The notes beneath the pieces were generated by a model. It had not been told where the DNA came from, made no database searches, and worked only from the letters and a program-made list of their open reading frames with translations. A stretch of DNA of 64,000 nucleotides from VRUE01 sp036376915 (GTDB lineage: Bacteria > Actinomycetota > Thermoleophilia > Solirubrobacterales > 70-9), in assembly GCA_036376915.1 (NCBI GenBank), contig DASUZK010000059.1:106314-170313 (forward strand). Direction: 5' to 3'. Below are positions 8,376-15,883 of this stretch, piece by piece; position 1 is the stretch's first letter; every line of letters begins with the position of its first letter. A program made the translations under genes and the position numbers.

Positions 8376-9154
8376 GTCCGCACCATCCGTGTCTTCAGGG
8401 CGCCGCTCGCCGCCGCCATGCCGACGGCGAGAACCGTCCCCGCGATGCCGAACCCGAGCGCGAGCGCGCCCGCATCCCAGCCTTCGAAGAGCAGCGAGCG
8501 GAACGCCTCGAGCAGATAGGTGACCGGATTGGCGGTGGCGATGGCGCGGAACCAGTCGGTCTGGATCAGGTCCAGCGGCAGCGCCATCGCGGAGATGAAG
8601 AGGAAGACGAAGAAGACGGGAAAGAGGCTCTGCACCGCCTCTCCGGAGCCCGTGCGCAGGGCGGCGAAGAGGCCGATCGAGCCGAAGGCGACGGTGATCG
8701 AGACCGAGAGGGCGACGATGACGAGCGCCCCGGCGAAGCCCGTGGTCAGCTCGGCACCGGCGATGAGGCCGACGCTGAGGTAGGTGGCCGCCTGCAGCAG
8801 GCCGAGAGCGACCGCGCCGGCGAGCAGGCCGCTGAGCAGCGCCGCGCCGCGCAGGGGGGTGAGGGCGAGGCGGTTGAGGAACCCGGTCTCGATGTCGCGG
8901 GCGAGGTCCGTGCCCGAGTTCATCACCGAGAAGAGCGCCCCCTGCACGAAGGGCACGGCGAGGGCGAAGGTGAGGTAGGAGTCGGTGGGGAAGCCGGGCA
9001 GGCTGGTGGTGTCCTCGAGCCCACCCGAGTTGACCGCTAGCAGGAACATGGGGAAGATCAGCGCCGGCACGATCTGTGCCGGCTGGCGCAGGGTGCGGAC
9101 GATCGAGCGGCGGGCCAGCTGCCCGACCTGAGTGCGCAGGCGCCGGTCGCTCAC
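8372..9154 (-). CDS. ABC-2 type transporter permease, 260 aa
   Basis: An ABC-2 permease with about six membrane helices and the DrrB-like pattern RTLRQPAQIVPALIFPMFLLAVNSGG near the N-terminus, cut here as motif positions 19-45. The central DLARDIETGFLNRL segment is typical of the family and is echoed by MARDFEIGFANRY in the sister permease. It overlaps the genes on both sides by 4 bp. The two permeases and the ATPase upstream make a DrrAB-like exporter of lipophilic compounds; the substrate is not evident. Confidence 0.88.
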   Translation of the reverse strand: MSDRRLRTQVGQLARRSIVRTLRQPAQIVPALIFPMFLLAVNSGGLEDTTSLPGFPTDSYLTFALAVPFVQGALFSVMNSGTDLARDIETGFLNRLALTPLRGAALLSGLLAGAVALGLLQAATYLSVGLIAGAELTTGFAGALVIVALSVSITVAFGSIGLFAALRTGSGEAVQSLFPVFFVFLFISAMALPLDLIQTDWFRAIATANPVTYLLEAFRSLLFEGWDAGALALGFGIAGTVLAVGMAAASGALKTRMVRT

Positions 9155-10164
9155 GCCGGGCTCACGGCCTCCGCTTCGGGCTCGGGCTCCTCCGCCTCCT
9201 CGGCGCCCTCCAGCGAGCGTCCGGTCTTGGCCAGGAAGACGTCGTCGAGCGAGGGCGCGTGCAGTTGCAGGGTCTCGATCGCGATGCCCTCCGAATCGAG
9301 TGCCCGCACGACCTCGGCCAGCTGCGCCTCGCCGCCCTCGAGCCGTGCCGCCGCCGCCCGTGGGGAGGCGCCCGCGGCCGGGCCGAAGCGCTCCAGGACC
9401 GCGGCCAGCCGCTGGCGCTCGCCGGGGTCCTGCGGCACCGCTTCGACCGTGGGCCTTCCGATCTCCGCCTTCAGCTCGGCCGGCGAGCCCTCGGCGACGA
9501 TGTGCCCGTGGTCGATGATTCCCACCCGCGCGGCCAGCGCGTCGGCCTCCTCCAGGTACTGGGTGGTGAGGAAGACGGTGACGCCGTCCTCGACGGCGAG
9601 GCGCGAAACCTCTTCCCAGAGCGCGGTGCGGCTCTGGATGTCGAGCCCGGTCGTCGGCTCGTCGAGGAAGAGGATGCTCGGCCGGTGCGCCAGTGCCAGT
9701 GCCAGGTCGAGCCGTCGTTTCATCCCGCCGGAGTAACCGCCGACCCTGCGGTCCGCGGCCTGCGAGAGGCCGACCCGCTCGAGCAGCTCCTGTCCTCGCT
9801 CCTGCCGTTCGGCCTTGCCGATCCCGTGCAGGGCGGTCTGCAGCCGCATGTGCTCGCGCCCGGTCAGCAGCGGGTCCAGGGCGGCCTCCTGCAGCGCCGC
9901 CCCGATCGAGGCGCGCACGCGCGGCCCCTGCTTGACGATGTCGAAGCCCGCGACCCGCGCCGTCCCGGCCGTCGGCGGCAGCAGCGTGGTCAGCATCAGC
10001 ACCGTGGTCGACTTGCCGGCGCCGTTGGGGCCGAGGAACCCGTATATCTCCCCGGCCTCGACCCGCAGGTCGATGCCGTCAACCGCGCGCGGCCCGTTCT
10101 TGAACTCGCGCACGAGCCCCTCGACCTCTATGCCGGTGCCGCCCGGTCCCCGCTCGGCAGTCAT
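9151..10164 (-). CDS. ABC transporter ATP-binding protein, DrrA-like, 337 aa
   Basis: First gene of the exporter operon. Walker A is GPNGAGKST (about 44-52), the signature motif is GYSGGMKRRLDLALAL (about 140), and Walker B is ILFLDEPTTGLD. The C-terminal extension beyond residue 230 (LEGGEAQLAEVVRALDSEGI...SLDDVFLAKTGRSLEG) is the DrrA-type regulatory tail. It powers export through the two downstream permeases. The ATG is 35 bp upstream of the next minus-strand gene's end. Confidence 0.92.
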   Translation of the reverse strand: MTAERGPGGTGIEVEGLVREFKNGPRAVDGIDLRVEAGEIYGFLGPNGAGKSTTVLMLTTLLPPTAGTARVAGFDIVKQGPRVRASIGAALQEAALDPLLTGREHMRLQTALHGIGKAERQERGQELLERVGLSQAADRRVGGYSGGMKRRLDLALALAHRPSILFLDEPTTGLDIQSRTALWEEVSRLAVEDGVTVFLTTQYLEEADALAARVGIIDHGHIVAEGSPAELKAEIGRPTVEAVPQDPGERQRLAAVLERFGPAAGASPRAAAARLEGGEAQLAEVVRALDSEGIAIETLQLHAPSLDDVFLAKTGRSLEGAEEAEEPEPEAEAVSPA

Positions 10165-10199
10165 CGCCCGCAGGCTAGCTGAGGGCTGCGCCGAGCCCT

Positions 10200-10814
10200 C
10201 TATGCCGTCGCGGACGCCGCGGCGCGGAACAGGTGCGCCGAGGGGATGCCGATGACCTCTCCTTCGAAGCGCTTCTCGTGGCCGTAGACGACCCAGGTGG
10301 TGTCGATTTCCCCGATGTCGAGGTCGAGGCGGAGCTCGTCTTCGTGCTCTTCGAAGTGCTCCATGTGGGTGAGGCCCGAGTCATAGCGGCCTTCCAGCAA
10401 CTCCTCGCCGACGATCGGCTTGGAGGCGACGTCGACGATCTCCTCCCACTGGGAGAGGTCGACGTAGCCCTTGGTGGCGGGGACGATCCCCAGCGAGCGC
10501 GGCTCCTCGACGTCGCGGCGGCTGAGCAGGACCAGGTGCTTGGTCGGGTAGATGAAGGTGTCGACAACGAAGATCTCGGTCCAGTGCTTCTCGGTGATCT
10601 CGTGCACCTTCGGGTGGGCGCTGCACTGGACGAGGAAGGAGCCGGGCGCTTCGCGGACCATCTCCAGGCCGACGAAGAAGTCGGTGATCAGCTCGATCTC
10701 GTAGTTCTCGACGCCCTGGAAGCGCATGTAGCTCTGGACCGCGCGCTCGTGACAGGTGCCCTCGGGGCCGAGGGTGACGATCGTGACCTTGCCGCTTGCG
10801 GTGCCCGCCTCCAT
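10200..10814 (-). CDS. Prephenate dehydratase/decarboxylase-like protein (BacA-type fold), 204 aa
   Basis: The opening VTIVTLGPEGTCHERAV matches the TLGPEGT strand-loop of prephenate dehydratase and of the bacilysin enzyme BacA (prephenate decarboxylase), both with a periplasmic-binding-protein-like fold. FLVQCSAHPKVHEI and VDTFIYPTKHLVLLSRRDVE continue the pattern. The C-terminal ACT domain of housekeeping PheA is absent, so it is more like the BacA branch. An antibiotic-pathway role is not supported by neighbours, which are an ABC exporter and a small membrane protein. ATG at 10814 is chosen because upstream codons show no family match. Confidence 0.5.
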   Translation of the reverse strand: MEAGTASGKVTIVTLGPEGTCHERAVQSYMRFQGVENYEIELITDFFVGLEMVREAPGSFLVQCSAHPKVHEITEKHWTEIFVVDTFIYPTKHLVLLSRRDVEEPRSLGIVPATKGYVDLSQWEEIVDVASKPIVGEELLEGRYDSGLTHMEHFEEHEDELRLDLDIGEIDTTWVVYGHEKRFEGEVIGIPSAHLFRAAASATA

Positions 10815-10968
10815 GCGAGCAGCAAGGCTAGGTGAATGAACAGGAAAGATCAAGCAGTGGGACGCCCAAACGCAGGCCTTCGCGGCCGGCCTGGTTCCCT
10901 CCTCTCTCCGCGGGGTAGTCACACCCAGACGCGCGAGCCGCTTCGCGCCCGATCAAGGAGGAGAAAAG

Positions 10969-11133
10969 ATGGCTACGGAGAGAAGCTCGGGGGGAGCCGG
11001 GATCTCGCTCGGCGGGATCCTCGTCATCGTCGGCATCGTCCTGATGATCGTCTGGAGCTTCTGGATCGGCCTGATCGTGACCCTGGTCGGCCTGATCGCC
11101 TTCGGCGGCTTCGCCAAGGGGAAGTGGTACTGA
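10969..11133 (+). CDS. Small hydrophobic membrane protein, 54 aa
   Basis: A 54-residue ORF begins with ATG after AAGGAGG and reads as two closely spaced membrane helices (GGILVIVGIVLMIVW and IGLIVTLVGLIAFGG) ending in KGKWY. The organisation, a polar N-terminus, a helical hairpin and a basic-aromatic end, resembles actinobacterial small hydrophobic proteins such as DUF6131. No function is known. It stands alone between a divergent gene and an ArsR-type gene. Confidence 0.75.
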   Translation: MATERSSGGAGISLGGILVIVGIVLMIVWSFWIGLIVTLVGLIAFGGFAKGKWY

Positions 11134-11172
11134 GCGAGTCCGCTCTGGCGGGCGCTGCCCCGCTGGGGGAGC

Positions 11173-11202
11173 TTGACAGGTGACTAAATAGTCACCTATA
11201 GT
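11173..11202 (+). promoter_or_regulatory. Promoter with embedded perfect operator for the ArsR-SRPBCC gene
   Basis: TTGACA (11173-11178), an 18-nt spacer and TATAGT (11197-11202) form a near-consensus promoter. The spacer is almost filled by a perfect 9-bp inverted repeat, AGGTGACTA-AA-TAGTCACCT (11178-11197). The predicted start falls at about 11209-11210, on the ATG, so the mRNA should be leaderless. Binding of the encoded ArsR domain would block RNA polymerase; autoregulation is inferred. Confidence 0.75.
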
Positions 11203-11209
11203 GGGGGCC

Positions 11210-11974
11210 ATGGACGAGGTGTTCAAGGCGCTCGCCGACCCGACCCGCCGCAAACTGCTCGACGAGCTGTTCGAGCAGGATGGCCAGTCGCTGACCGCCC
11301 TCGAGGCGAGGCTGCCGATGACGCGCTTCGGCGTGATGAAGCACCTGCGGGTGCTCGAGGAGACCGGGCTGATCACGACCCGCAAGCGCGGGCGGGAGAA
11401 GCTGCACTTCCTCAACCCCGTCCCGATCCGGCTCGTCCACGACCGCTGGGTGAGCAAGTACGCCGAGCCATGGGCCGCGGCCCTGACCGGCCTCAAGCGC
11501 GAACTGGAGGAGAGGACGATGGAGAAGGTGTTCGAGATCTACATCAAGACGACCCCGGAGCGGCTCTGGGAGGCGATCGTCGACGACGAGGTGCGCCAGC
11601 GCTACAACTTCGGCGTCGGCGTGCGCTCCGAGTGGACGCCGGGCTCGCCCTACGAGGGGTTCCACCCCGGCGCGGGGATCGCGATCGCCGCGGGCGAGAA
11701 CCTCGAGGTGGATCCGCCGCGGCGGCTGGTGCAGAGCTTCAACGCCCTGTGGAGCGACCAGGTGAAGAGCGAAAGGACCTCGCGGGTGACCTGGGAGATC
11801 GAGCAGGTGGAGGACTCCTGCCGGCTCACGGTCACCCACGACCAGCTGGCCGAGGAGGCCAACGACGAACTCTTCGGCGGCTGGCCGATGATTCTCTCCG
11901 GCCTCAAGACGCTGCTGGAGACCGGCGAGGCGCTGACGACGCCGGGGTCGCTGCGCTACGCGCAGGCCGGCTGA
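11210..11974 (+). CDS. ArsR-type regulator fused to SRPBCC (AHSA1-like) domain, 254 aa
   Basis: Residues 1-95 form an ArsR winged helix (FKALADPTRRKLLDELFEQ, then TRFGVMKHLRVLEETGLI as the recognition helix). Residues about 105-250 form an SRPBCC/AHSA1-like ligand-binding domain (IYIKTTPERLWEAIVDDE, RLTVTHDQL, GGWPMILSGLKTLLE). The ArsR half lacks an obvious CxC metal site, so a hydrophobic ligand bound by the SRPBCC half may be the signal. In many genomes these two domains are adjacent genes; here they are one chain. ATG at 11210 fits the promoter directly upstream. Confidence 0.88.
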   Translation: MDEVFKALADPTRRKLLDELFEQDGQSLTALEARLPMTRFGVMKHLRVLEETGLITTRKRGREKLHFLNPVPIRLVHDRWVSKYAEPWAAALTGLKRELEERTMEKVFEIYIKTTPERLWEAIVDDEVRQRYNFGVGVRSEWTPGSPYEGFHPGAGIAIAAGENLEVDPPRRLVQSFNALWSDQVKSERTSRVTWEIEQVEDSCRLTVTHDQLAEEANDELFGGWPMILSGLKTLLETGEALTTPGSLRYAQAG

Positions 11975-12010
11975 GGGTTTGAGCTTCGCCAGGTGGGTAG
12001 CTCCTCTGGG

Positions 12011-12460
12011 ATGAGTCTTCACCGGACAATCGCCCTGGCGGCGATCGCGACAACTCTCGCGCTCGCCGCCTGTGGCGATGACTCCGGCTCCGAGACGACC
12101 GGCGAAAGCCTCGCTCCCACTACTGAAGAAAGCCCCGCACCTTCGACCGAAGGCGGGTCCCAGACCGGCGAAAACGCCCCCGCCCCCAGCGGCGAGGCCG
12201 TCAGCTCCGAAAAAGTCACTATCTCGGGCTTCGCGTACGACCCCGAAGCCGTGACCATCCAGGCCGGCGGCAAGGTGATCTGGCAGAACGAGGACTCGGC
12301 CGAGCACACCGCGACCCTCGACGATGGCAGCTTCGACACCGGCGCCCTGGCCGAAGGCAAGCTCAAGTCGGAGTCCTTCAAGGAGCCCGGCACCTACGCC
12401 TACCACTGCGAGATCCACCCGCAGATGAAAGGAACGGTCGAGGTCGTCGAATCGGGCTGA
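12011..12460 (+). CDS. Cupredoxin-domain lipoprotein, 149 aa
   Basis: A lipoprotein signal peptide ends in the lipobox LAAC (about residue 20), followed by a Ser/Thr/Glu/Pro-rich linker and a plastocyanin/azurin-like domain. Type-1 copper ligands are visible: His in SAEHTATL, Cys and His in YHCEIHP, and Met in QMKG. It should sit on the outer face of the membrane and bind copper for electron transfer or copper handling. ATG at 12011 is used; GTG at 11993 would place six residues before the signal peptide. Confidence 0.85.
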   Translation: MSLHRTIALAAIATTLALAACGDDSGSETTGESLAPTTEESPAPSTEGGSQTGENAPAPSGEAVSSEKVTISGFAYDPEAVTIQAGGKVIWQNEDSAEHTATLDDGSFDTGALAEGKLKSESFKEPGTYAYHCEIHPQMKGTVEVVESG

Positions 12461-12476
12461 TGTATGGTCGCCATAG

Positions 12477-13514
12477 GTGCTGGAGAACGTCTCCAATCCC
12501 GCCCGGATCGCCTGGGTCTGTACGGCGGCGCTGGTCGTCTTCGTCGCCTGGCTGGCGACCCCCGAGGGAGCCCATCTCGGCATCGGCTTCTTCTACGCCG
12601 TGCCGGTCGGGGCGGCCGCCTGGTGGGGTGGCGGTCGTGCCGCCGTCGCCGCTGTCGTGGGTTGCACCGCTCTCTACGTCATCGGAGCTCAGATCCAGCC
12701 CGTGGGCGACTTTGGGCCGGCGCTTGCCGTGCGTCTCGCCGCTTTTGTCGCGGTTGCGTTCTGTGTCGTTGCGGTCAGGAGGCGCCTGGTCGTTCTGGAG
12801 CACTCGGCCGAGGAACTCGAGGCGATCCGCGCGGCGCTTGCCCCCTCACAGGTGCCTGCTCTGTCCGACGTGGAAGCCGCTGCCACCTTCGTCCCCTCCG
12901 AACTGGGGGTGTCGGGAGACTTCTACCTACTGACCAACGGGCCGGATGGCTCCACCCTCGCCATCGTCGGCGACGTGGCGGGGCATGGAGCAGAGGCTGC
13001 TCGGGTGGCGACTTTCGTGCGCGCCCGGCTGGCGGCCTTCGCCGCCAGCACCAGCGATCCCGCCGAATTGCTGACGCTCGCCAACGCCGCCCTTGCCGAC
13101 CGACCCCGCCGCAATCGCAAGCTGATCAGTGCGGTCTGCATGCGCTACCACCCCGAGGATTCCCACCTGTCTTGGGCGACCGCCGGTCACCCCCCGCCCC
13201 TGCGGCTGCCCGGGCTGGAGGAGCTGCCCGGCGCCGGCGACACCTTCCTGCTCGGGGCGAGCGCAGGTCTCGATCTTCGCAACGCCGAGCTGAGGCTGGC
13301 GAACGGCGAGGGGGCCCTTGCCTACACCGATGGTGCCACCGACGTGCGCCGCGAGGGCGCCATGCTCGGCCTTCCAGGACTGTCGCACATGCTCTCGCCC
13401 TTCACCGACCTGCCGGCGAAAAAGATGATGGACCGGGCAGAGGAGGCGATCCTAGGCTGGGCCGAGGCTCCGATCCGAGACGACCTCTGCGTTCTCGTCG
13501 TCAAGCCGAAGTGA
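12477..13514 (+). CDS. Membrane-anchored PP2C-type (SpoIIE/RsbU-like) serine phosphatase, 345 aa
   Basis: The N-terminal 105 residues contain three or four membrane helices, followed by a short coiled region (RRRLVVLEHSAEELEAI) and a SpoIIE-type PP2C domain. Metal-binding motifs are GVSGDFYLL (about 147), IVGDVAGHGAEAA (about 163), the ALAYTDGATD segment, and DDLCVLVVKP at the end. Such phosphatases reactivate anti-anti-sigma factors in partner-switching cascades; no STAS or anti-sigma gene is adjacent. The start is GTG at 12477. The end overlaps a convergent zinc-ribbon gene by 63 bp. Confidence 0.85.
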   Translation: MLENVSNPARIAWVCTAALVVFVAWLATPEGAHLGIGFFYAVPVGAAAWWGGGRAAVAAVVGCTALYVIGAQIQPVGDFGPALAVRLAAFVAVAFCVVAVRRRLVVLEHSAEELEAIRAALAPSQVPALSDVEAAATFVPSELGVSGDFYLLTNGPDGSTLAIVGDVAGHGAEAARVATFVRARLAAFAASTSDPAELLTLANAALADRPRRNRKLISAVCMRYHPEDSHLSWATAGHPPPLRLPGLEELPGAGDTFLLGASAGLDLRNAELRLANGEGALAYTDGATDVRREGAMLGLPGLSHMLSPFTDLPAKKMMDRAEEAILGWAEAPIRDDLCVLVVKPK

Positions 13515-13664
13515 TTCGGGCTTCTCCGCGCCCGGGGCGAGGCGGAAGAGCTTGAAGGTCAGCGGCGCGGAGACGCGGTCGCGAATCTGGCATCGGGGGC
13601 AGTTTTCGAGCGCAGTCGCATGCATCTCGCTGTAGCGGCTGCCGCACCTCTCGCACGTGAACAT
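13452..13664 (-). CDS. Small zinc-ribbon protein, 70 aa
   Basis: Two CxxC pairs, CERC at residues 4-7 and CPRC at 22-25, form a zinc ribbon at the N-terminus, followed by a basic-hydrophobic tail. GGAGAAGAG precedes the ATG closely. Its 3' end overlaps the end of the convergent phosphatase gene, which weakens the case for the last 20 codons. Function unknown; it may be a nucleic-acid or protein adaptor. Confidence 0.6.
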   Translation of the reverse strand: MFTCERCGSRYSEMHATALENCPRCQIRDRVSAPLTFKLFRLAPGAEKPESLRLDDENAEVVSDRSLGPA

Positions 13665-13781
13665 CTCTTCTCCTCCTCTGGCCGTGTCGGACTACAGGCA
13701 GATACCCCGTTTGCCCTGAGGTCTAACCGCTCGCGACTTTTTCTTGGCCGGCGCGGCCGGAGACGGGCCCTCATGGAGTGC

Positions 13782-13841
13782 CTAGTGCTGCTTGAGGATC
13801 TGCGACAGAGGCACGACCGTACCCACGGACACGATCTTCAT
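13782..13841 (-). CDS. Candidate 19-residue peptide ORF
   Basis: A 20-codon ORF begins with ATG behind GAGGTGAGGAGG and ends in TAG. The peptide is MKIVSVGTVVPLSQILKQH. The strong ribosome-binding site in a 218-bp gap is the only support; no family is recognised. It could be a leader peptide or chance. The rest of 13665-13882 shows nothing I can support. Confidence 0.3.
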   Translation of the reverse strand: MKIVSVGTVVPLSQILKQH

Positions 13842-13882
13842 CCTCCTCACCTCCCTCCGCTCATCAGCACCAAGAGGTGACG

Positions 13883-14155
13883 CTACCGCGAGTCGTCTTC
13901 CTCGCCCGGCCAGCTGCCGGTCACGGAGGCGAAGCTGAGTCGGGCGCCCCGGTCCACCATCCCTTTGACCAGGCGAAAGATCGCGCCCTCGAGCACCAGG
14001 GCCGCCGCCAGCTTCGGATATGAGACTTTGCGATCCCCGGGCTCCGGGGCCTCCTGGTCGTCGAAGGCGGCCCAGATCCGGTCGAAGCCCTTTTGGGCGG
14101 CGAATCCGGCGGCAAGGCCACCGAGTATCCCGATTGGGGCGAACAGCACCTTCAC
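13883..14155 (-). CDS. DUF4235 membrane protein, 90 aa
   Basis: A short actinobacterial DUF4235 protein: one membrane segment at the N-terminus (FAPIGILGGLAAGFAAQKGF), the conserved FDRIWAAFDDQEAPEPGDR region, and a second helix (AALVLEGAIFRLVKGMVDRG). The order matches the family's W...P.D...W/P...A...A...G layout. Function unknown. It lies 9 bp from the next minus-strand hydrolase. Confidence 0.8.
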   Translation of the reverse strand: MKVLFAPIGILGGLAAGFAAQKGFDRIWAAFDDQEAPEPGDRKVSYPKLAAALVLEGAIFRLVKGMVDRGARLSFASVTGSWPGEEDDSR

Positions 14156-14164
14156 GGTGATCGG

Positions 14165-15040
14165 TTACCCGGTGTCAGCCGAAAAGAACGCCCGCGCGCG
14201 TTCGGCGACCAGCTCGGGACGCTCGTCGGCGATGAAGTGGCCGCAGTCGGGGACGAGCTCGATCTCCATGTCGTCGACGTGGGCCTCGTAGCCGGCCAGC
14301 AGGTCGGTGTGGATCGCGGCGTCCTCGGTGCCGAAGAGCATCCGGGTGGGCACGGTGAGGCGCTTGTCGGCGTAGCGGCCACGCAGGATCGGCACGATCT
14401 CGCGCAGATTGAAGACCCGGTACATCTGCACCGCGGCCTTGGCCCGGGACGGTTCGGCGAGGTTGTCGGCGAAGATCGAGAGCGTCCGCTCGTCCCAGAA
14501 GCGGGGGTCGGCGCCGCCGGCGCGCAGGGCCATGCGCACGAACCGCTTGCTGCGGTGGGCGAAGTACCCGATCCAGGGGGCGAGGATGACCTGCTGGTAG
14601 ATCAGGCGCCAGGAGTGGGGCAGGGTCTTGCGCATCTGCACCCAGGGGGTGGGGATGTTCAGCGCCAGGTAACGGTCGAAGCGCTCCGGCGCGCGCAGGC
14701 AGAGCAGGAAGCCGATCCAGCCGCCCCAATCGTGGCCTACCAGCTTCACCCGCTCCAGCCCCAGCTCGTCGAGGACGGCGAGCACGTCGCTGGCCAGGTT
14801 CTCCTTCTCATAGCCCTTGCGCGGCGCGTCGGACCAGCCGAACCCGCGCAGGTCCATCGCCAGCACGCGGTGCCGGTCGGCCAGCGCCGGCATCAGGTTG
14901 CGCCACTCGTACCAGTGTTGCGGCCAGCCGTGCAGGAGCAGCACCGGGTCGTCCCCCGAGCCGGCTTCGGCGACGTGGAAGCGCAGTCCCCGCGCCTCGA
15001 CCCAGCGGTGCGTGACGCCGTCGACGGTCGGCAGCTCCAT
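14165..15040 (-). CDS. Alpha/beta hydrolase, epoxide hydrolase/haloalkane dehalogenase-like, 291 aa
   Basis: Motifs in order: HGWPQHWYEWRNLM (oxyanion hole, about 36-49), DLRGFGWSD, the nucleophile elbow VGHDWGGWIG with Asp (about 100-109), and GHFIADERPELV for the catalytic histidine. An Asp acid is likely in LFGTEDAAI. The aspartate nucleophile suggests ester-intermediate chemistry on epoxides or haloalkanes. ATG at 15040 is chosen; the longer upstream reading is out-of-family. It is 10 bp downstream of the GNAT gene and probably co-transcribed. Confidence 0.85.
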   Translation of the reverse strand: MELPTVDGVTHRWVEARGLRFHVAEAGSGDDPVLLLHGWPQHWYEWRNLMPALADRHRVLAMDLRGFGWSDAPRKGYEKENLASDVLAVLDELGLERVKLVGHDWGGWIGFLLCLRAPERFDRYLALNIPTPWVQMRKTLPHSWRLIYQQVILAPWIGYFAHRSKRFVRMALRAGGADPRFWDERTLSIFADNLAEPSRAKAAVQMYRVFNLREIVPILRGRYADKRLTVPTRMLFGTEDAAIHTDLLAGYEAHVDDMEIELVPDCGHFIADERPELVAERARAFFSADTG

Positions 15041-15050
15041 CGTGCGCAGC

Positions 15051-15521
15051 CTAGAGCTCGCGCTCGTAATAGAGCATCGAGGGACCGTCCTCGCGCCCTT
15101 CGCGGTTGGTGAAGCCGACGCTCTCATACAGGGCCCGGGCGGCGGTGTCGGTCTCTCCCGTGTTGAGGTCCATGCGGGTTGCGCCGGCGGTGCGGGCCGT
15201 CTCCATCGCGCTCTCCAGCAGCGTCCGACCGATCCCCTGCCCGCGCAGGTCCGGGACGACGTAGAGCTCCTCCAGGTAGGCATCGAGCTCGCCGCTCCAC
15301 AGCGACGGGAGGAAGCGCATCTGCGCGATCCCGTCGGGCCCGTCTCCGATCAACAGGAAGACCGCCTCGTCCTTCTCGATGAACTCCCCCACGCGCCCCG
15401 CGAGGACCGCCACCTCGGGTGGCTCTTCGTCGAACTCGGTGTTGAAGTCGTGCAGGAGGCGCGCAACCTCGCGCGCGTCGCCTGCCTCGGCCCGGCGAAT
15501 GGTCGTTCGAAGTTCGGTCAT
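15051..15521 (-). CDS. GNAT-family N-acetyltransferase, 156 aa
   Basis: The acetyl-CoA-binding motif A is LEELYVVPDLRGQGIGRTLL (about 87-106), and ARALYESVGFTNRE is motif B. The acceptor substrate is not predictable. ATG at 15521 is used. It heads a two-gene unit with the downstream hydrolase and is divergent from the MmcQ/YjbR gene. Confidence 0.88.
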   Translation of the reverse strand: MTELRTTIRRAEAGDAREVARLLHDFNTEFDEEPPEVAVLAGRVGEFIEKDEAVFLLIGDGPDGIAQMRFLPSLWSGELDAYLEELYVVPDLRGQGIGRTLLESAMETARTAGATRMDLNTGETDTAARALYESVGFTNREGREDGPSMLYYEREL

Positions 15522-15571
15522 GGCCCAAGCGTAGGCAACCGATCGAGTGTCATGACCCTTATCGTGGATCG

Positions 15572-15883
15572 GTGGCCTCTGAGCAGGACGTCCGCGAGAT
15601 CGCCCTCTCCCTACCCGAGACGATCGAGAAGCTCTCCTACGGCACACCCGGCTTTCGCGTCCGCGATCGCCTCTTCGCCCGCCTGCGCGACGAAAACGAG
15701 GTTCTGGTCCTCTGGCGCGAGAGCCTCGAGGAGAAGGAGTTCCTGCTCGCGGCGGAATCGGGAAAGCTCTTCACCACACCTCACTACGACGGCTATCCGA
15801 TGATCCTGGTCCGCCTCGATGCCATCGATCGCGAGGAGCTGGCGGAGCTGATCGAGGAATCTTGGCGCCTCCGCGCCCCCTAG
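15572..15883 (+). CDS. MmcQ/YjbR-family protein, 103 aa
   Basis: The sequence starts VREIALSLPETIEKLSYGTPGFRV (positions 7-30) in the manner of MmcQ/YjbR (DUF419) proteins, with GTPGFRV as the core motif, and ends in the usual ELAELIEESWRLRAP helix. These double-wing proteins may bind DNA; the function is not settled. The start is GTG at 15572. The 3' end overlaps the convergent reductase gene by 4 bp. Confidence 0.85.
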   Translation: MASEQDVREIALSLPETIEKLSYGTPGFRVRDRLFARLRDENEVLVLWRESLEEKEFLLAAESGKLFTTPHYDGYPMILVRLDAIDREELAELIEESWRLRAP

